16,971 bases of DNA. It comes from Microcaldota archaeon. Its GTDB lineage: Archaea > Micrarchaeota > Micrarchaeia > Anstonellales > Bilamarchaeaceae. The stretch covers positions 1 to 16,971 of the forward strand of contig JAKANX010000014.1 of the NCBI GenBank assembly GCA_021823425.1, in the 5' to 3' direction. The position numbers and the translations under genes are program-made. The notes under the pieces were generated by a model. That model was not told the origin of the DNA. It worked only from the letters and a program-made list of their open reading frames with translations, and ran no database searches. Shown here piece after piece: positions 1 through 7,315 of this stretch. Position 1 is the stretch's first letter, and every line of letters starts with the position of its first letter.

Positions 1-170
1 ACGTCGTTGCGGTGGACGGAGTGAGGATTAATTTTCCCGATTCGTGGGTTATTGTCCGCGCGTCGGGGACCGAGGATTACGTGAGGGTTTTTGCAGAGGC
101 CAAGACTGGGGAAAAGGCCGGAAAATTAGTGAAGGAATACGAGGAAAAGGTAAAGGCGCTGCTAAGGTAA
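1..170 (+). CDS. Phosphoglucosamine/phosphomannomutase family protein, C-terminal end (partial)
   Basis: The reading frame is open from the window edge (first complete codon at position 3) to TAA at 168-170, giving 55 residues. It contains RASGTEDYVRVFAEAK, which matches the phosphate-binding loop (R-x-SGTE-x-x-x-R-x-x-x-EA) of domain 4 in the alpha-D-phosphohexomutase superfamily, and ends in a charged helix as those proteins do. Family members interconvert the 1- and 6-phosphates of glucosamine, mannose or glucose for nucleotide-sugar synthesis in the cytosol. The usual Pro after SGTE is Asp here, a small deviation. The catalytic serine and the sugar-specificity loop lie outside the window, so GlmM and ManB types cannot be told apart. 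Confidence 0.85.
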   Translation, partial: VVAVDGVRINFPDSWVIVRASGTEDYVRVFAEAKTGEKAGKLVKEYEEKVKALLR

Positions 171-190
171 ATCAAAAACAAACAGAAAGT

Positions 191-300
191 TTGCCGATGC
201 CCGTCTTCGATAAATCGAAGGCGTATCGGACAAATCATTGGATTTGCCGATGGTTCGTGCGCGCGCTTTATGCGCCGCACGAACTCGGTTTGATAAAATA
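191..300. other. Structured intergenic region with three hairpins
   Basis: Between the mutase stop and the terminator lie consecutive inverted repeats. CTTCGA-TAAA-TCGAAG is at 205-220. ATCGG-a-CAAATC-ATTG-GATTTG-CCGAT is at 225-251. GTTCGTGCG/CGCACGAAC at 253-284 encloses GCGC-TTTAT-GCGC. TTGCCGATG occurs twice, at 191-199 and 244-252, so ATCGG at 225-229 can pair with CCGAT on either side. The two folds exclude each other. I see no open frame with a ribosome binding site. It may be the 3' untranslated region of the mutase mRNA or a small structured RNA; the sequence does not decide. Confidence 0.5.
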
Positions 301-315
301 AAACGACGGGGTTGT

Positions 316-356
316 AAAAAGGGGCAAGCTTATACCGTTCCGGTATGCCCCTTTTT
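316..356. terminator. Bidirectional hairpin terminator
   Basis: AAAAAGGGGC (316-325) pairs with GCCCCTTTTT (347-356), and inside it ATACCG pairs with CGGTAT around a TTC loop. AAGCTT is unpaired on one side. Each strand ends the stem with a run of five T, so the element can terminate the plus-strand mutase transcript and the minus-strand eL41 transcript. The eL41 stop codon (complement of 355-357) overlaps the stem base. Confidence 0.75.
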
Positions 357-468
357 AGAGTTCGCCTACTCGGCGCTTGATTTTCCTCTTGAGTCGCTTG
401 CGCTTCTTCTTTACCCATTTCCAGCGCATCTTGCCCTTCTTCTTCCATTTCCTCGGCTTGTCTCCCAA
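355..468 (-). CDS. rpl41e: Ribosomal protein eL41 (L41e), tiny basic protein
   Basis: From the TTG at 466-468 this frame encodes 37 residues. Its core, KWKKKGKMRWKWVKKKRKR, continues with LKRKIKRR and is followed by VGEL. It matches the archaeal/eukaryotic eL41 pattern of a single Arg/Lys helix with Trp residues around MRWKW, which lies in the ribosomal subunit interface. The TTG start is preferred because AGGTGG (complement of 473-478) precedes it with 4 nt between and because archaeal eL41 proteins usually carry a W-K-K-K-G stretch before MRWKW. Starting at the internal ATG (427-429) would leave 24 residues, close to the eukaryotic length. The protein runs antiparallel to the mutase and ends in the shared terminator. 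A longer open frame in another phase covers this gene and is spurious. Confidence 0.85.
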   Translation of the reverse strand: MGDKPRKWKKKGKMRWKWVKKKRKRLKRKIKRRVGEL

Positions 469-527
469 ATAACCACCTAAATGAATGTTTTCCTGATATA
501 ATCAGTGAGAGGTATAAGTCCGCAAAC

Positions 528-540
528 TTTTTTAAATAAG
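528..540 (-). promoter_or_regulatory. Possible TATA box for eL41
   Basis: On the minus strand CTTATTTAAAAAAG overlaps the last codons of the upstream 416-residue gene. A start about 25 nt downstream would give a leader of roughly 40 nt that keeps the AGGTGG site of eL41. A second AT-rich palindrome, TGATATAATCA (494-504), lies too close to the start to leave the ribosome binding site in the transcript. Confidence 0.4.
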
Positions 541-1782
541 AGTTTTGTTTCCCAGAAACATCGCGTGCAGCTCGGCTATTCCCGCAGGCGCGCTGCCGTT
601 GCCCGAGGCGAGCTCGGCGACCAGCTTCCTTATCTCGTGCTGGTGCTGCGGGCTCCCGGGCGAAATGTCGGTAATTCCTTTTTCTAAGAGCCGCACTGCG
701 ATGTGCGCGCACGCGCCCCCGTTGCGCTCCACGTGCTCCCTCACCTTGAAATGCGCGAACGGATCGCGGCTTGCCAGCCTCTTCATGTCCGAGGAGACGG
801 CGGTGCGTATCTGGCGCTCCATCTTGGCTATGCAGCCCTCCCTGTTTATTGAAACCTTCCTGGTTCCGCTGCCTGCCCCGCTGCCCTTGGGCCGGAGAGC
901 CTCCCTCTTGCGCGCGTTCTCCGTTTTCACTTCCGAAATGAAGACCGAAACGAGCCTGCCGAAGTTCTCGCGCGGCGCGAAAATCATCTCGAAAATGGCG
1001 TTGAGCTCATCGGTGGACATAAACTCCGTTGCGACGGACTGCCTCACCTCGTGCACGATTTTGCGCTGGAACCTGTTCTCGTTGAGGAGCACGTCCGCGA
1101 GGGCGTCGTTGAGGCTTATCAGGTCCGCGTCCTGGCTATATTTTATCTTCATGGAATATGAAAGGTATGCTTTCGGGTCCGAGAGCACTGCGGAAACCAT
1201 GGAGTCACGCAGTTCCGCGACCCGGGCCCTGAACTCTTCGAGCGGCCCGTGGCTCTGCTCAGCGTGCATTCTGACCATTTTGGCGATTTCCGCCATCTCG
1301 GCCGTGTTCGGAAGGAGCCGGAGGTCGACCCTGTCCACCGCGAAATCCACGCCGTAGTCACCCTCCGAGGTGTGCAATACCACGCCCAGCTTGCCGGAAA
1401 AATTGCCTTCCTCCTGCGCGAGGCGCAGCGCCTCCCTGAGCACCGCGTACTTGGCATCCGGCGAAAGCGCGAGGTGGAGTTCGGGTTTGCCCGCTGCGGG
1501 GAGGTGGGTTATCGTTTCCTCGGCCTGCACGACCTTGAAGAATTCCGCAGGCCCCAGGCCGTTGCTTTCGAATATCTCCATCGCGCGCTGCATTACCGAA
1601 AATGAGCCTTTCACGTCCTCTTTCGTCATTGGGATTATGGAGGTGAACATCAGGTCCTTGAGCATGCCCATCTGCTGCTCGATCTGGCCGAGCCGCGCGT
1701 CCTCGTCATGGCGCGGCTTCCTGGAGGCGAACGGATTCTGCGCCGGCGCGGGGGTTGGGGGCCGGTGAATTGTTTTCTGCAT
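532..1782 (-). CDS. Uncharacterised mainly helical protein, 416 aa
   Basis: I do not recognise this family. The N-terminus (about residues 1-28) is Pro-, Ala- and charge-rich and probably disordered. A helical stretch with GQIEQQMGMLKDLMF follows at about 30-50. The middle (about 90-150) alternates strands and helices and includes GVVLHTSEGDYGVDFAVDRVDLRLLP. The rest is helical and charged, with a Gly/Ser linker (GSGAGSG) at about 307-313. No signal peptide, membrane segment or catalytic motif is visible. ATG at 1780-1782 is taken as the start because a TATA-like GTTTTTAAAACC lies about 26 nt upstream on the minus strand, which fits a leaderless mRNA. Base composition is like that of its neighbours. 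It is divergent from lemA. Confidence 0.8.
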   Translation of the reverse strand: MQKTIHRPPTPAPAQNPFASRKPRHDEDARLGQIEQQMGMLKDLMFTSIIPMTKEDVKGSFSVMQRAMEIFESNGLGPAEFFKVVQAEETITHLPAAGKPELHLALSPDAKYAVLREALRLAQEEGNFSGKLGVVLHTSEGDYGVDFAVDRVDLRLLPNTAEMAEIAKMVRMHAEQSHGPLEEFRARVAELRDSMVSAVLSDPKAYLSYSMKIKYSQDADLISLNDALADVLLNENRFQRKIVHEVRQSVATEFMSTDELNAIFEMIFAPRENFGRLVSVFISEVKTENARKREALRPKGSGAGSGTRKVSINREGCIAKMERQIRTAVSSDMKRLASRDPFAHFKVREHVERNGGACAHIAVRLLEKGITDISPGSPQHQHEIRKLVAELASGNGSAPAGIAELHAMFLGNKTLI

Positions 1783-1803
1783 GTTGCAATAAATGTAATA
1801 TAT

Positions 1804-1812
1804 GGTTTTAAA
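1804..1812 (-). promoter_or_regulatory. TATA box of the 416-aa gene (leaderless)
   Basis: On the minus strand TTTTTAAAAC is centred about 26 nt from the ATG at 1782, the spacing that places transcription start at or next to the start codon. No Shine-Dalgarno site precedes that ATG, which supports leaderless translation. Confidence 0.5.
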
Positions 1813-1840
1813 AACGTGCGGAAGGCGCGAAAGTCAAACC

Positions 1841-1850
1841 TATAAATATA
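1841..1850 (+). promoter_or_regulatory. TATA box of lemA
   Basis: TATAAATATA lies 31-40 nt before the lemA ATG. A start about 25 nt downstream gives a short leader that still includes AGGTGAT at 1869-1875. Confidence 0.65.
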
Positions 1851-1880
1851 ACCCTGCAAATATGCAGCAGGTGATATGTT

Positions 1881-2459
1881 ATGCTTGCAGCAGGTGTAGG
1901 AGGCATTCTATTGCTCGTGTTGCTCGGGCTCGTAGTGGTGCTTGTCATAGTCGCGATAGCGCTCGTGCTGGTTTACAACAGGCTAGTGCAGCTCAAGGTG
2001 AGGATAGACAACGCCTGGGCGCAGATAGACGTGCAGCTCAAGAGGAGGTACGACCTGATTCCGAACCTCGTGGAGACCGTGAAGGGTTACGCGAAGCACG
2101 AGAAAGGGACGCTGGAGGATGTCACCAAATACAGGGCCGCGCTCATGACCGGAAGCCCGGGGGAGAGGGCGAAGGCGAACGACATGCTCACAGGGGCGCT
2201 CAAGTCGCTCTTCGCTGTGGCGGAGAACTACCCGCAGCTCAAGGCCAACGAGAACTTCAAGGCCCTGCAGGACGAGCTCGCGGGCACGGAGAACAAGATT
2301 TCATACGTGAGGATGGCGTACAACGACACGGTAATGGAGTACAACACCGCGATAATGACGTTCCCGAACAACCTCATAGCGGGAATGCTCGGCTTCAAGG
2401 CCACGCAGTTCTTCCAGACAGAGGAGGCGCAGCGCGATGCGGTGCAGGTCAAGTTCTGA
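1881..2459 (+). CDS. lemA: LemA family membrane protein
   Basis: The 192-residue protein has one N-terminal membrane helix (about residues 5-31, runs of V, L, I and A) and then the LemA signature: YNRLVQLKVRIDNAW, followed by QIDVQLKRRYDLIPNLVET and GYAKHE. The rest is helical. LemA proteins are anchored in the membrane with a soluble helical domain. Their exact role is unsettled, but they are often encoded beside HtpX-type proteases, as here. The ATG at 1881 follows AGGTGAT (1869-1875) by 5 nt. The length is typical for the family. A T-rich stretch follows the stop, so lemA may end its own transcript before htpX. Confidence 0.93.
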   Translation: MLAAGVGGILLLVLLGLVVVLVIVAIALVLVYNRLVQLKVRIDNAWAQIDVQLKRRYDLIPNLVETVKGYAKHEKGTLEDVTKYRAALMTGSPGERAKANDMLTGALKSLFAVAENYPQLKANENFKALQDELAGTENKISYVRMAYNDTVMEYNTAIMTFPNNLIAGMLGFKATQFFQTEEAQRDAVQVKF

Positions 2460-2490
2460 TTTTTCCTTTTTCTCCCTTATTTTTCATTTC
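2459..2490 (+). terminator. T-rich terminator-like tract after lemA
   Basis: The stretch after the lemA stop has four close T-runs (TTTTTCC, TTTTTCTCCC, TTATTTTTC, ATTTCC) and no stem. Archaeal 3' ends commonly form at such U-tracts, through aCPSF1 or intrinsically. It could also be a low-efficiency site within a lemA-htpX unit. Confidence 0.45.
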
Positions 2491-2514
2491 CACATTACGT
2501 AATTGAGTGGTGGC

Positions 2515-3399
2515 ATGGAGGCGAAAGTCAACATTTTCGACGCGATTGGCGCGAACAAGAGGAATTCCATAATACTGGTATTGTTCATGTCAGGCATACT
2601 GCTCGCAGGAGCCGTGATAGCCGGCTACCTAATAGGCCTCGGCGACTACGGCGTGGCAATTGCGATAGTGCTGGTCGCGCTATACGTGTTCTTCGCCTAC
2701 GGCGCCGGGGCGGGCGTCATTCTCGCGGTAAGCGGGGCGCACGAGCTGCGCGAGGGCGAGGAGCCTTTCCTGCGCAACGTCGTGGAAGGGCTGGCGATGG
2801 CAGCCGGGATTCCGCAGCCGAAAATCTGGATAATGGAGGACGCGGGAATGAACGCGTTCGCGACCGGGATGGACCCCAAGAACAGCCACATCGTTTTCAC
2901 CCGCGGGCTGATAACGAACATGAAGAGGGAGGAACTAGAAGGGGTGGCCGCGCACGAGATTTCGCACATCGCGAATTTCGACATAAGGTTCGCGACGCTC
3001 GCGATAGTGATGGTGGGCGCCATTGCGATAATTGGCGATTTCGCGTGGAGGTACGTGCGCCTAGGCTTCGGAGGGGGAAGGGACAGGAGGGGGGGAGGTT
3101 TCATAATAATACTGGCGCTCGTATTCGCGATAACGGCGCCCATAGCCGCAGAATTCATAAGGTTCGCGATTTCAAGGGAGCGGGAATACCTCGCCGACGC
3201 GAATGGCGCCAAGCTCACGCGCTATCCCGAGGGGCTCGCCTCGGCGTTATCCAAGATAAAGGGCCATGCGGCTGTCGCGGGCGCGACCAACGCGACCGCC
3301 TCGCTGTACATTTCAAACCCGTTTGAAAAGGACTTCACGGGCCTTTTCGCGACCCACCCCCCGATAGACGAGAGGATTAAGCGGCTGCGTGCGATGTGA
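2515..3399 (+). CDS. htpX: HtpX-like M48 zinc metalloprotease
   Basis: The 294-residue membrane protease has two N-terminal helices (about 17-41 and 47-71), the zinc site H147-E-I-S-H151 with AAHEISH, a membrane helix just after it (about 160-176), another at about 196-213, the third metal ligand E224 in REREYLADANGA, and a C-terminal HPPIDERIKRL segment typical of HtpX. HtpX degrades damaged membrane proteins from the cytosolic face. I chose ATG 2515, preceded by GGTG at 2509-2512. That spacing is short, and a TTG at 2503 would add four residues but has no ribosome binding site. The next gene begins 5 nt after the stop, so the two form one unit. Confidence 0.93.
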   Translation: MEAKVNIFDAIGANKRNSIILVLFMSGILLAGAVIAGYLIGLGDYGVAIAIVLVALYVFFAYGAGAGVILAVSGAHELREGEEPFLRNVVEGLAMAAGIPQPKIWIMEDAGMNAFATGMDPKNSHIVFTRGLITNMKREELEGVAAHEISHIANFDIRFATLAIVMVGAIAIIGDFAWRYVRLGFGGGRDRRGGGFIIILALVFAITAPIAAEFIRFAISREREYLADANGAKLTRYPEGLASALSKIKGHAAVAGATNATASLYISNPFEKDFTGLFATHPPIDERIKRLRAM

Positions 3400-3404
3400 T
3401 TTTT

Positions 3405-4598
3405 ATGGAATGCGTTACGATTAACCGCCTGCCCGTCATGAAAAGCGTGCTGCTCGCCGCCGCATTAGGGGGCGCGCTAGGGCTCGCGTTCGGAATCCTG
3501 CTTGGAATGACTACCGCAATCGCCTCGCTCGGTTTGGGCGCCGCAGGCAGCGCGGCTGCCGGGATAGCCGCGATAATCATCCTTCCCATAATCGGGGCGA
3601 TGGCAGGCGGGCTCGGAGGCGCTCTCGCAGCTGGAGTGGAAACCGCAGCGGGCAACTTCGGGATGAAAATCGCGGGCGGATACAGGTTCTGGGTTGACTC
3701 GGAAAAAGGGAAGGTGATTCTCAGGAGAGTGGAGGCAAAGCCGGCTGCGATAATCGCGCTCTCGCTTTCCGCGCCGCTCATCCTGGCCTACGGGCTGCTC
3801 GTGCTGCTTGCTGCCGCGGTGGGAGGCGCATCTGGAATCGCGGCAGGGATAGTCGTTTTCGTGCTGGTCGCGGTGCTGGGCTCTATTGCAATTCTGGCAA
3901 TTGCGGCCGCGGTCGTGGCGCTGGGGAACGTGGCGTACTCGCTAGCTGGCGGATACCCAATATTGTTTGAAAGGAATGCGGACGGCGTTTCGCTCAGGTC
4001 CGTGAGCCTAAAGTCAAGCACGATAATTGCAGGGTTGCAAGCGCTCGCGATTGGGATAATATTGGCGCTCGTAATCGCGCCTTTCGCAGGCAGCGCGGCA
4101 ACACTCATTTCAAGCGGAAATGCGCCGGGAGGAGCGGGCGGCGCGGAAGCCGCGCTAATTGGCGGGATAGCCGCGCTCGGAATAGTCATCGTAGCGGTCC
4201 TGCCAATTGCCTTCCTCGTTTACGGGGCGATATCCGGGCTTTTCGCCGGATTGGCGCTGAACCTAGGATGGGGCGCGGTAAAGGGATACGAGGTGCGCGC
4301 TGAGGCTGAAAAGGGCACGCTTACGCTGCGCGGGGTGGACCCTGCAAAGAGCGCGCTGGCGTTCGCAATAATAGAAACCGTGGGGGACCTTCCGAGGGAG
4401 GCGCTGAACCTAGTTTTCGGGCTCGGCAAGCCCGTGGAGGCGCTCGCCGCGTTCGTGCTAGGGCTCGCGCTTTACGTTCTCATAGGGGCAATGCTTGGAG
4501 GCGTGGGAGGCGTTGCGCTCAATTTCGCGCTCGCGCGGCTCAAGGGATACGGGGTGGAGGGTTCGGGGCTGGACCTCCTATTCGGGAAGAAGAAGTAG
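3405..4598 (+). CDS. Repeat-built polytopic membrane protein, unknown function
   Basis: The 397-residue, very Ala/Gly-rich protein has many hydrophobic segments. A module recurs: hydrophobic helices, then a G-G-Y or K-G-Y motif (residues about 91-93, 182-184, 293-295 and 380-382), a short charged beta-hairpin with L-R-x-V (VILRRVEAK, VSLRSVSLK, LTLRGVDPAK), then more helices. The fourth copy is cut off and ends in GKKK. This looks like internal duplication of a unit of about 90-110 residues. ATG 3405 is chosen because GTGAT (3396-3400), overlapping the htpX stop, lies 4 nt upstream. GTG 3396 and ATG 3438 are alternatives. Translational coupling to htpX suggests a link to membrane quality control, but that is inference. 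Confidence 0.8.
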   Translation: MECVTINRLPVMKSVLLAAALGGALGLAFGILLGMTTAIASLGLGAAGSAAAGIAAIIILPIIGAMAGGLGGALAAGVETAAGNFGMKIAGGYRFWVDSEKGKVILRRVEAKPAAIIALSLSAPLILAYGLLVLLAAAVGGASGIAAGIVVFVLVAVLGSIAILAIAAAVVALGNVAYSLAGGYPILFERNADGVSLRSVSLKSSTIIAGLQALAIGIILALVIAPFAGSAATLISSGNAPGGAGGAEAALIGGIAALGIVIVAVLPIAFLVYGAISGLFAGLALNLGWGAVKGYEVRAEAEKGTLTLRGVDPAKSALAFAIIETVGDLPREALNLVFGLGKPVEALAAFVLGLALYVLIGAMLGGVGGVALNFALARLKGYGVEGSGLDLLFGKKK

Positions 4599-4610
4599 CG
4601 CCCGCGCGGG

Positions 4611-4617
4611 TTTAAAA
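4611..4617 (+). promoter_or_regulatory. TATA box of the proteasome beta gene
   Basis: GGGTTTAAAAACATTT contains a TATA-like core at 4611-4617. A start about 25 nt later leaves a leader of about 30 nt with GGTGAT at 4662-4667. The palindrome CCCGCGCGGG lies directly upstream and may belong to the 3' end of the previous gene. Confidence 0.55.
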
Positions 4618-4671
4618 ACATTTACGTTCCAATAATAGCATACCCCAGCTTCTTCTACTAAGGTGATATTC

Positions 4672-5301
4672 ATGGAAGATGAAACTACGTCTAAGGCATT
4701 GAAGACCGGAACGACCACCGTAGGCCTTGTCGCAAAGGGCGCAATCGTCCTTGCGAGCGACAGGCGCGCGACGATGGGCTACCTCATAGCGAGCAAGGAC
4801 ATAGACAAGATTTACCCGCTCGCGGACAACATCGCCATGACTATTGCGGGGGGAGTGGGCGACGCGCAGACTCTCGTGCGCTGGATGCAGGCCGAGATAA
4901 AGCTCTACGAGCTGCGCCAGGGCAAGAAGATAAGCGTGGAAGCGGCGGCAACGCTGCTGGCGAATATCCTCGCGCAGTACAAGTATTATCCATTCTTCGT
5001 CCAGCTCCTTCTCGGGGGCTACGACGGCAAGCCCAGGCTCTACAGCGTGGACATGCTCGGCGGGGTTACCGAGGAAAAGCTCGCGAGCACGGGAAGCGGC
5101 TCGCCCGTCGCATACGGCGTATTGGAGGAGCTTTACAGGGAGGACGCGCCTGCGGCCGAAAACCTCAGGATTGCGGCAAAGGCCGTGACCGCGGCGATGA
5201 AAAGGGACGCGGCGAGCGGCGAGAGAGTGGACCTGGTGCTAGTTGATGAGAATGGCTTCAAGAGATACGGCAAGGACGAAGTCAAGCAGATGCTTGCCTG
5301 A
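4672..5301 (+). CDS. psmB: Proteasome beta subunit (N-terminal threonine hydrolase)
   Basis: The 209-residue protein has a 13-residue propeptide ending KTG, then TTTVGL. The predicted self-cleavage between G13 and T14 exposes the catalytic threonine. With mature numbering from T14, Asp17 (in ASDRRAT) and Lys33 (in DIDKIYPL) are in place, and GSGSPVAYG near residue 145 matches the conserved Ser/Gly region. It forms the inner rings of the 20S proteasome, and the alpha subunit is not in this window. ATG 4672 is chosen because AGGTGAT ends 4 nt upstream. An in-frame GTG at 4663 lies inside that site and is unlikely. The gene has its own promoter and is a single-gene unit. Confidence 0.97.
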   Translation: MEDETTSKALKTGTTTVGLVAKGAIVLASDRRATMGYLIASKDIDKIYPLADNIAMTIAGGVGDAQTLVRWMQAEIKLYELRQGKKISVEAAATLLANILAQYKYYPFFVQLLLGGYDGKPRLYSVDMLGGVTEEKLASTGSGSPVAYGVLEELYREDAPAAENLRIAAKAVTAAMKRDAASGERVDLVLVDENGFKRYGKDEVKQMLA

Positions 5302-5347
5302 GCGCAAGGAAATAAAGGCGAGTTCCAGTTTCCCCAAACCGTGCCTT

Positions 5348-5372
5348 CACTGACCTCTTCTTAGAGGCAGTG
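5348..5372 (+). promoter_or_regulatory. Hairpin in the predicted leader of the aCPSF1 gene
   Basis: CACTG/CAGTG and CCTCT/AGAGG form ten base pairs with one bulged A (5353) and a TCTT loop. No T-run follows, so it is not a classic terminator. GAAATAAAGG at about 5308-5317 could be the TATA box. If so, transcription starts near 5340 and the hairpin lies in the 5' untranslated region. It could also mark the 3' end of the proteasome mRNA. Confidence 0.5.
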
Positions 5373-5410
5373 CTGGGCGGATTTCACGCTGACATACAGA
5401 GATAACGGTG

Positions 5411-7315
5411 ATGGATTTGTATTACAAGGACATTGAAAAGACAGTGCTGGAGATAATGCCCAAGGAGTGCGAGGTGACCAAGGTGGAGCCCGAGGGGCTC
5501 AACGTGGTGATATACCTCAAGAACGTAAGGGCCTTCTACGGAAGCGACCAGCTCATAAAGCACGTGGCGGGCGCGATAAAGAAGAAGGTGCTCATACGCG
5601 CGGACCCCGGAGTGCTCATGGGAATGGAGCAGGCGGTCCTGAAGATAAAAAGCATTCTGCCCCCGGAAGTGGAGGTGACGAGCGTGCGCTTCGTCCCGGA
5701 ATTCAGCGAGGTGCACATAGAGGCCGTGAAGCCGGGCCTCGTAATCGGCAAGGGCGGAACCGTGCTCAAGGAGATAATGCTGCAGACGAACTGGGCGCCG
5801 GTGGTGCTCAGGACGCCGACGATGGCCTCAAGCACGATTGAGGGGATACGCAAAGGATTCGTGGTGGAGGCCGCGGACAGGAAAAAGCTCCTTTCGCAGG
5901 TCGGAAAGCACATATGCCAGCCGATGCCCAAAAGCGACTGGCTCCGCGTCTCTTTCCTCGGAGGGTTCCGCGAAGTGGGGAGGAGCTGCATGCTCGTGCA
6001 GACCGCGCACAGCAAAATCCTCGTGGACTGCGGAGTCAATCCAGTTACAGGGGAGCCCACCAAGGCGTACCCTTACCTGAACACGATGGGATTCTCGCTG
6101 GACCAGCTCGACGCTGTTGTCATTTCGCACGGGCACATGGACCACCAGGGATTCCTGCCCTACCTTTACGAGTACGGGTACGAGGGGCCGGTTTACGCGA
6201 CGCCCCCGACGCGCGATTTCATGGCGCTGCTCCAGCAGGACTACATAAACGTCATGAAGAAGAGCTTCGGAGTTGACGCTCCATATACGAAAAAGGACAT
6301 ACAGAAGGAGCTGCGCCACATAATCCCCGTGGATTACGGGGAGGTCGTGGACATCACCCCGGAAGTGAAGATGACGCTCTACAACGCGGGCCACATACTC
6401 GGAAGCGCGATGGTGCACCTGCACGTGGGCGAGGGGCTTCACAACCTCGTCTATTCAGGGGACATAAAGTTCGGGTTCACGCGGCTTTTTGACCCGGCCA
6501 ACATAAGCTTCCCGCGAGTTGAGACGCTGTTCGTGGAAAGCACGTACGGCGGATGGGACGACGCGATGCCCGCGCGCGCAGAGAGCGAAATGAACCTCAT
6601 AAAGGTGATAAAGGAGACCACGGACAAGAAGGGCTGCGTGCTAATCCCCGTGTTCGCCGTGGGGCGTAGTCAGGAAATACTGCTCGTTCTGGAGGACTAT
6701 TACAAGAGGAACCCGGACTTCAACGTTCCCGTTTACATAGACGGAATGGTGCTTGAGGCTAGCGCGATACACACCGCGTACCCGGAATACCTGAGGGACA
6801 ACCTCCAGAAGCGCATACTCTCAAACCAGAGCCCGTTCGAGTCGCCCATGATTAAGCTGGCGAAGGGCGAGGACAAGCAGACCATAGTGGGAAGCGGGGA
6901 GCCCGCCATTATACTCGCGCCCTCGGGAATGCTCAACGGCGGGCCGAGCTACGATTACCTCAAGAGGATGGCGCACGACGAGAAGAACACGCTCATATTC
7001 GTCGGGTACCAGAGCGCGCTCTCGCTCGGTTCCAAGCTCCAGAAGGGAATGAAGGAAATCCCGGTGGTCGGCGAGGACGGCCGCACCGAGCTGCTCAAGA
7101 TAAACATGCGCATAGAGACCGTGGAGGGGTTCTCCGGGCACTCGGATCGGCCCCAGCTGATGGCGTTCATGAAGAACGTGATGCCCAGCCCGGAGCGCGT
7201 TTTCACGATGCACGGGGACTGGAACAAGACCGAGGACCTTGCAAAGGGCGCGAGCATGATGCTCAAGCGCAATGTCGTCGCTCCCTTGGACATGGAGGCG
7301 CTCAGGCTAAGGTAA
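5411..7315 (+). CDS. fttA: aCPSF1/FttA, KH-domain beta-CASP ribonuclease and transcription termination factor
   Basis: Of 634 residues, about 1-70 form the first KH-like domain, 75-150 the second with the KH loop VIGKGG (111-116), and 175 onward the metallo-beta-lactamase core. The zinc motifs are SHGHMDH (H240, H242, D244, H245), GHILGS (H328), YSGDIKFG (D351) and GFSGHSD (H577), with FVESTYGG and MHGDWN nearby. The beta-CASP insert is about 400-560 with VFAVGRSQE and LAPSGMLNGG. Family proteins cleave nascent RNA at U-rich sites and end transcription. Start choice is uncertain. ATG 5411 overlaps GGTGAT (5407-5412), GTG 5408 lies within it, and TTG 5417 would have the 4-nt spacing seen at other genes. 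The 3' end overlaps the antisense DUF2085 gene by 9 nt. Confidence 0.96.
   Translation: MDLYYKDIEKTVLEIMPKECEVTKVEPEGLNVVIYLKNVRAFYGSDQLIKHVAGAIKKKVLIRADPGVLMGMEQAVLKIKSILPPEVEVTSVRFVPEFSEVHIEAVKPGLVIGKGGTVLKEIMLQTNWAPVVLRTPTMASSTIEGIRKGFVVEAADRKKLLSQVGKHICQPMPKSDWLRVSFLGGFREVGRSCMLVQTAHSKILVDCGVNPVTGEPTKAYPYLNTMGFSLDQLDAVVISHGHMDHQGFLPYLYEYGYEGPVYATPPTRDFMALLQQDYINVMKKSFGVDAPYTKKDIQKELRHIIPVDYGEVVDITPEVKMTLYNAGHILGSAMVHLHVGEGLHNLVYSGDIKFGFTRLFDPANISFPRVETLFVESTYGGWDDAMPARAESEMNLIKVIKETTDKKGCVLIPVFAVGRSQEILLVLEDYYKRNPDFNVPVYIDGMVLEASAIHTAYPEYLRDNLQKRILSNQSPFESPMIKLAKGEDKQTIVGSGEPAIILAPSGMLNGGPSYDYLKRMAHDEKNTLIFVGYQSALSLGSKLQKGMKEIPVVGEDGRTELLKINMRIETVEGFSGHSDRPQLMAFMKNVMPSPERVFTMHGDWNKTEDLAKGASMMLKRNVVAPLDMEALRLR

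Noticed and set aside
77..712. Minus-strand frame of 211 codons covering eL41 and the end of the 416-residue gene
   Set aside because: It has no family features, overlaps two better supported genes in another phase, and spans a hairpin terminator.
5302..5420. C/D box small RNA before aCPSF1 (GTGATGG and CTGA-like boxes)
   Set aside because: The boxes are in the wrong order and spacing and GTGATGG is part of the ribosome binding and start region.
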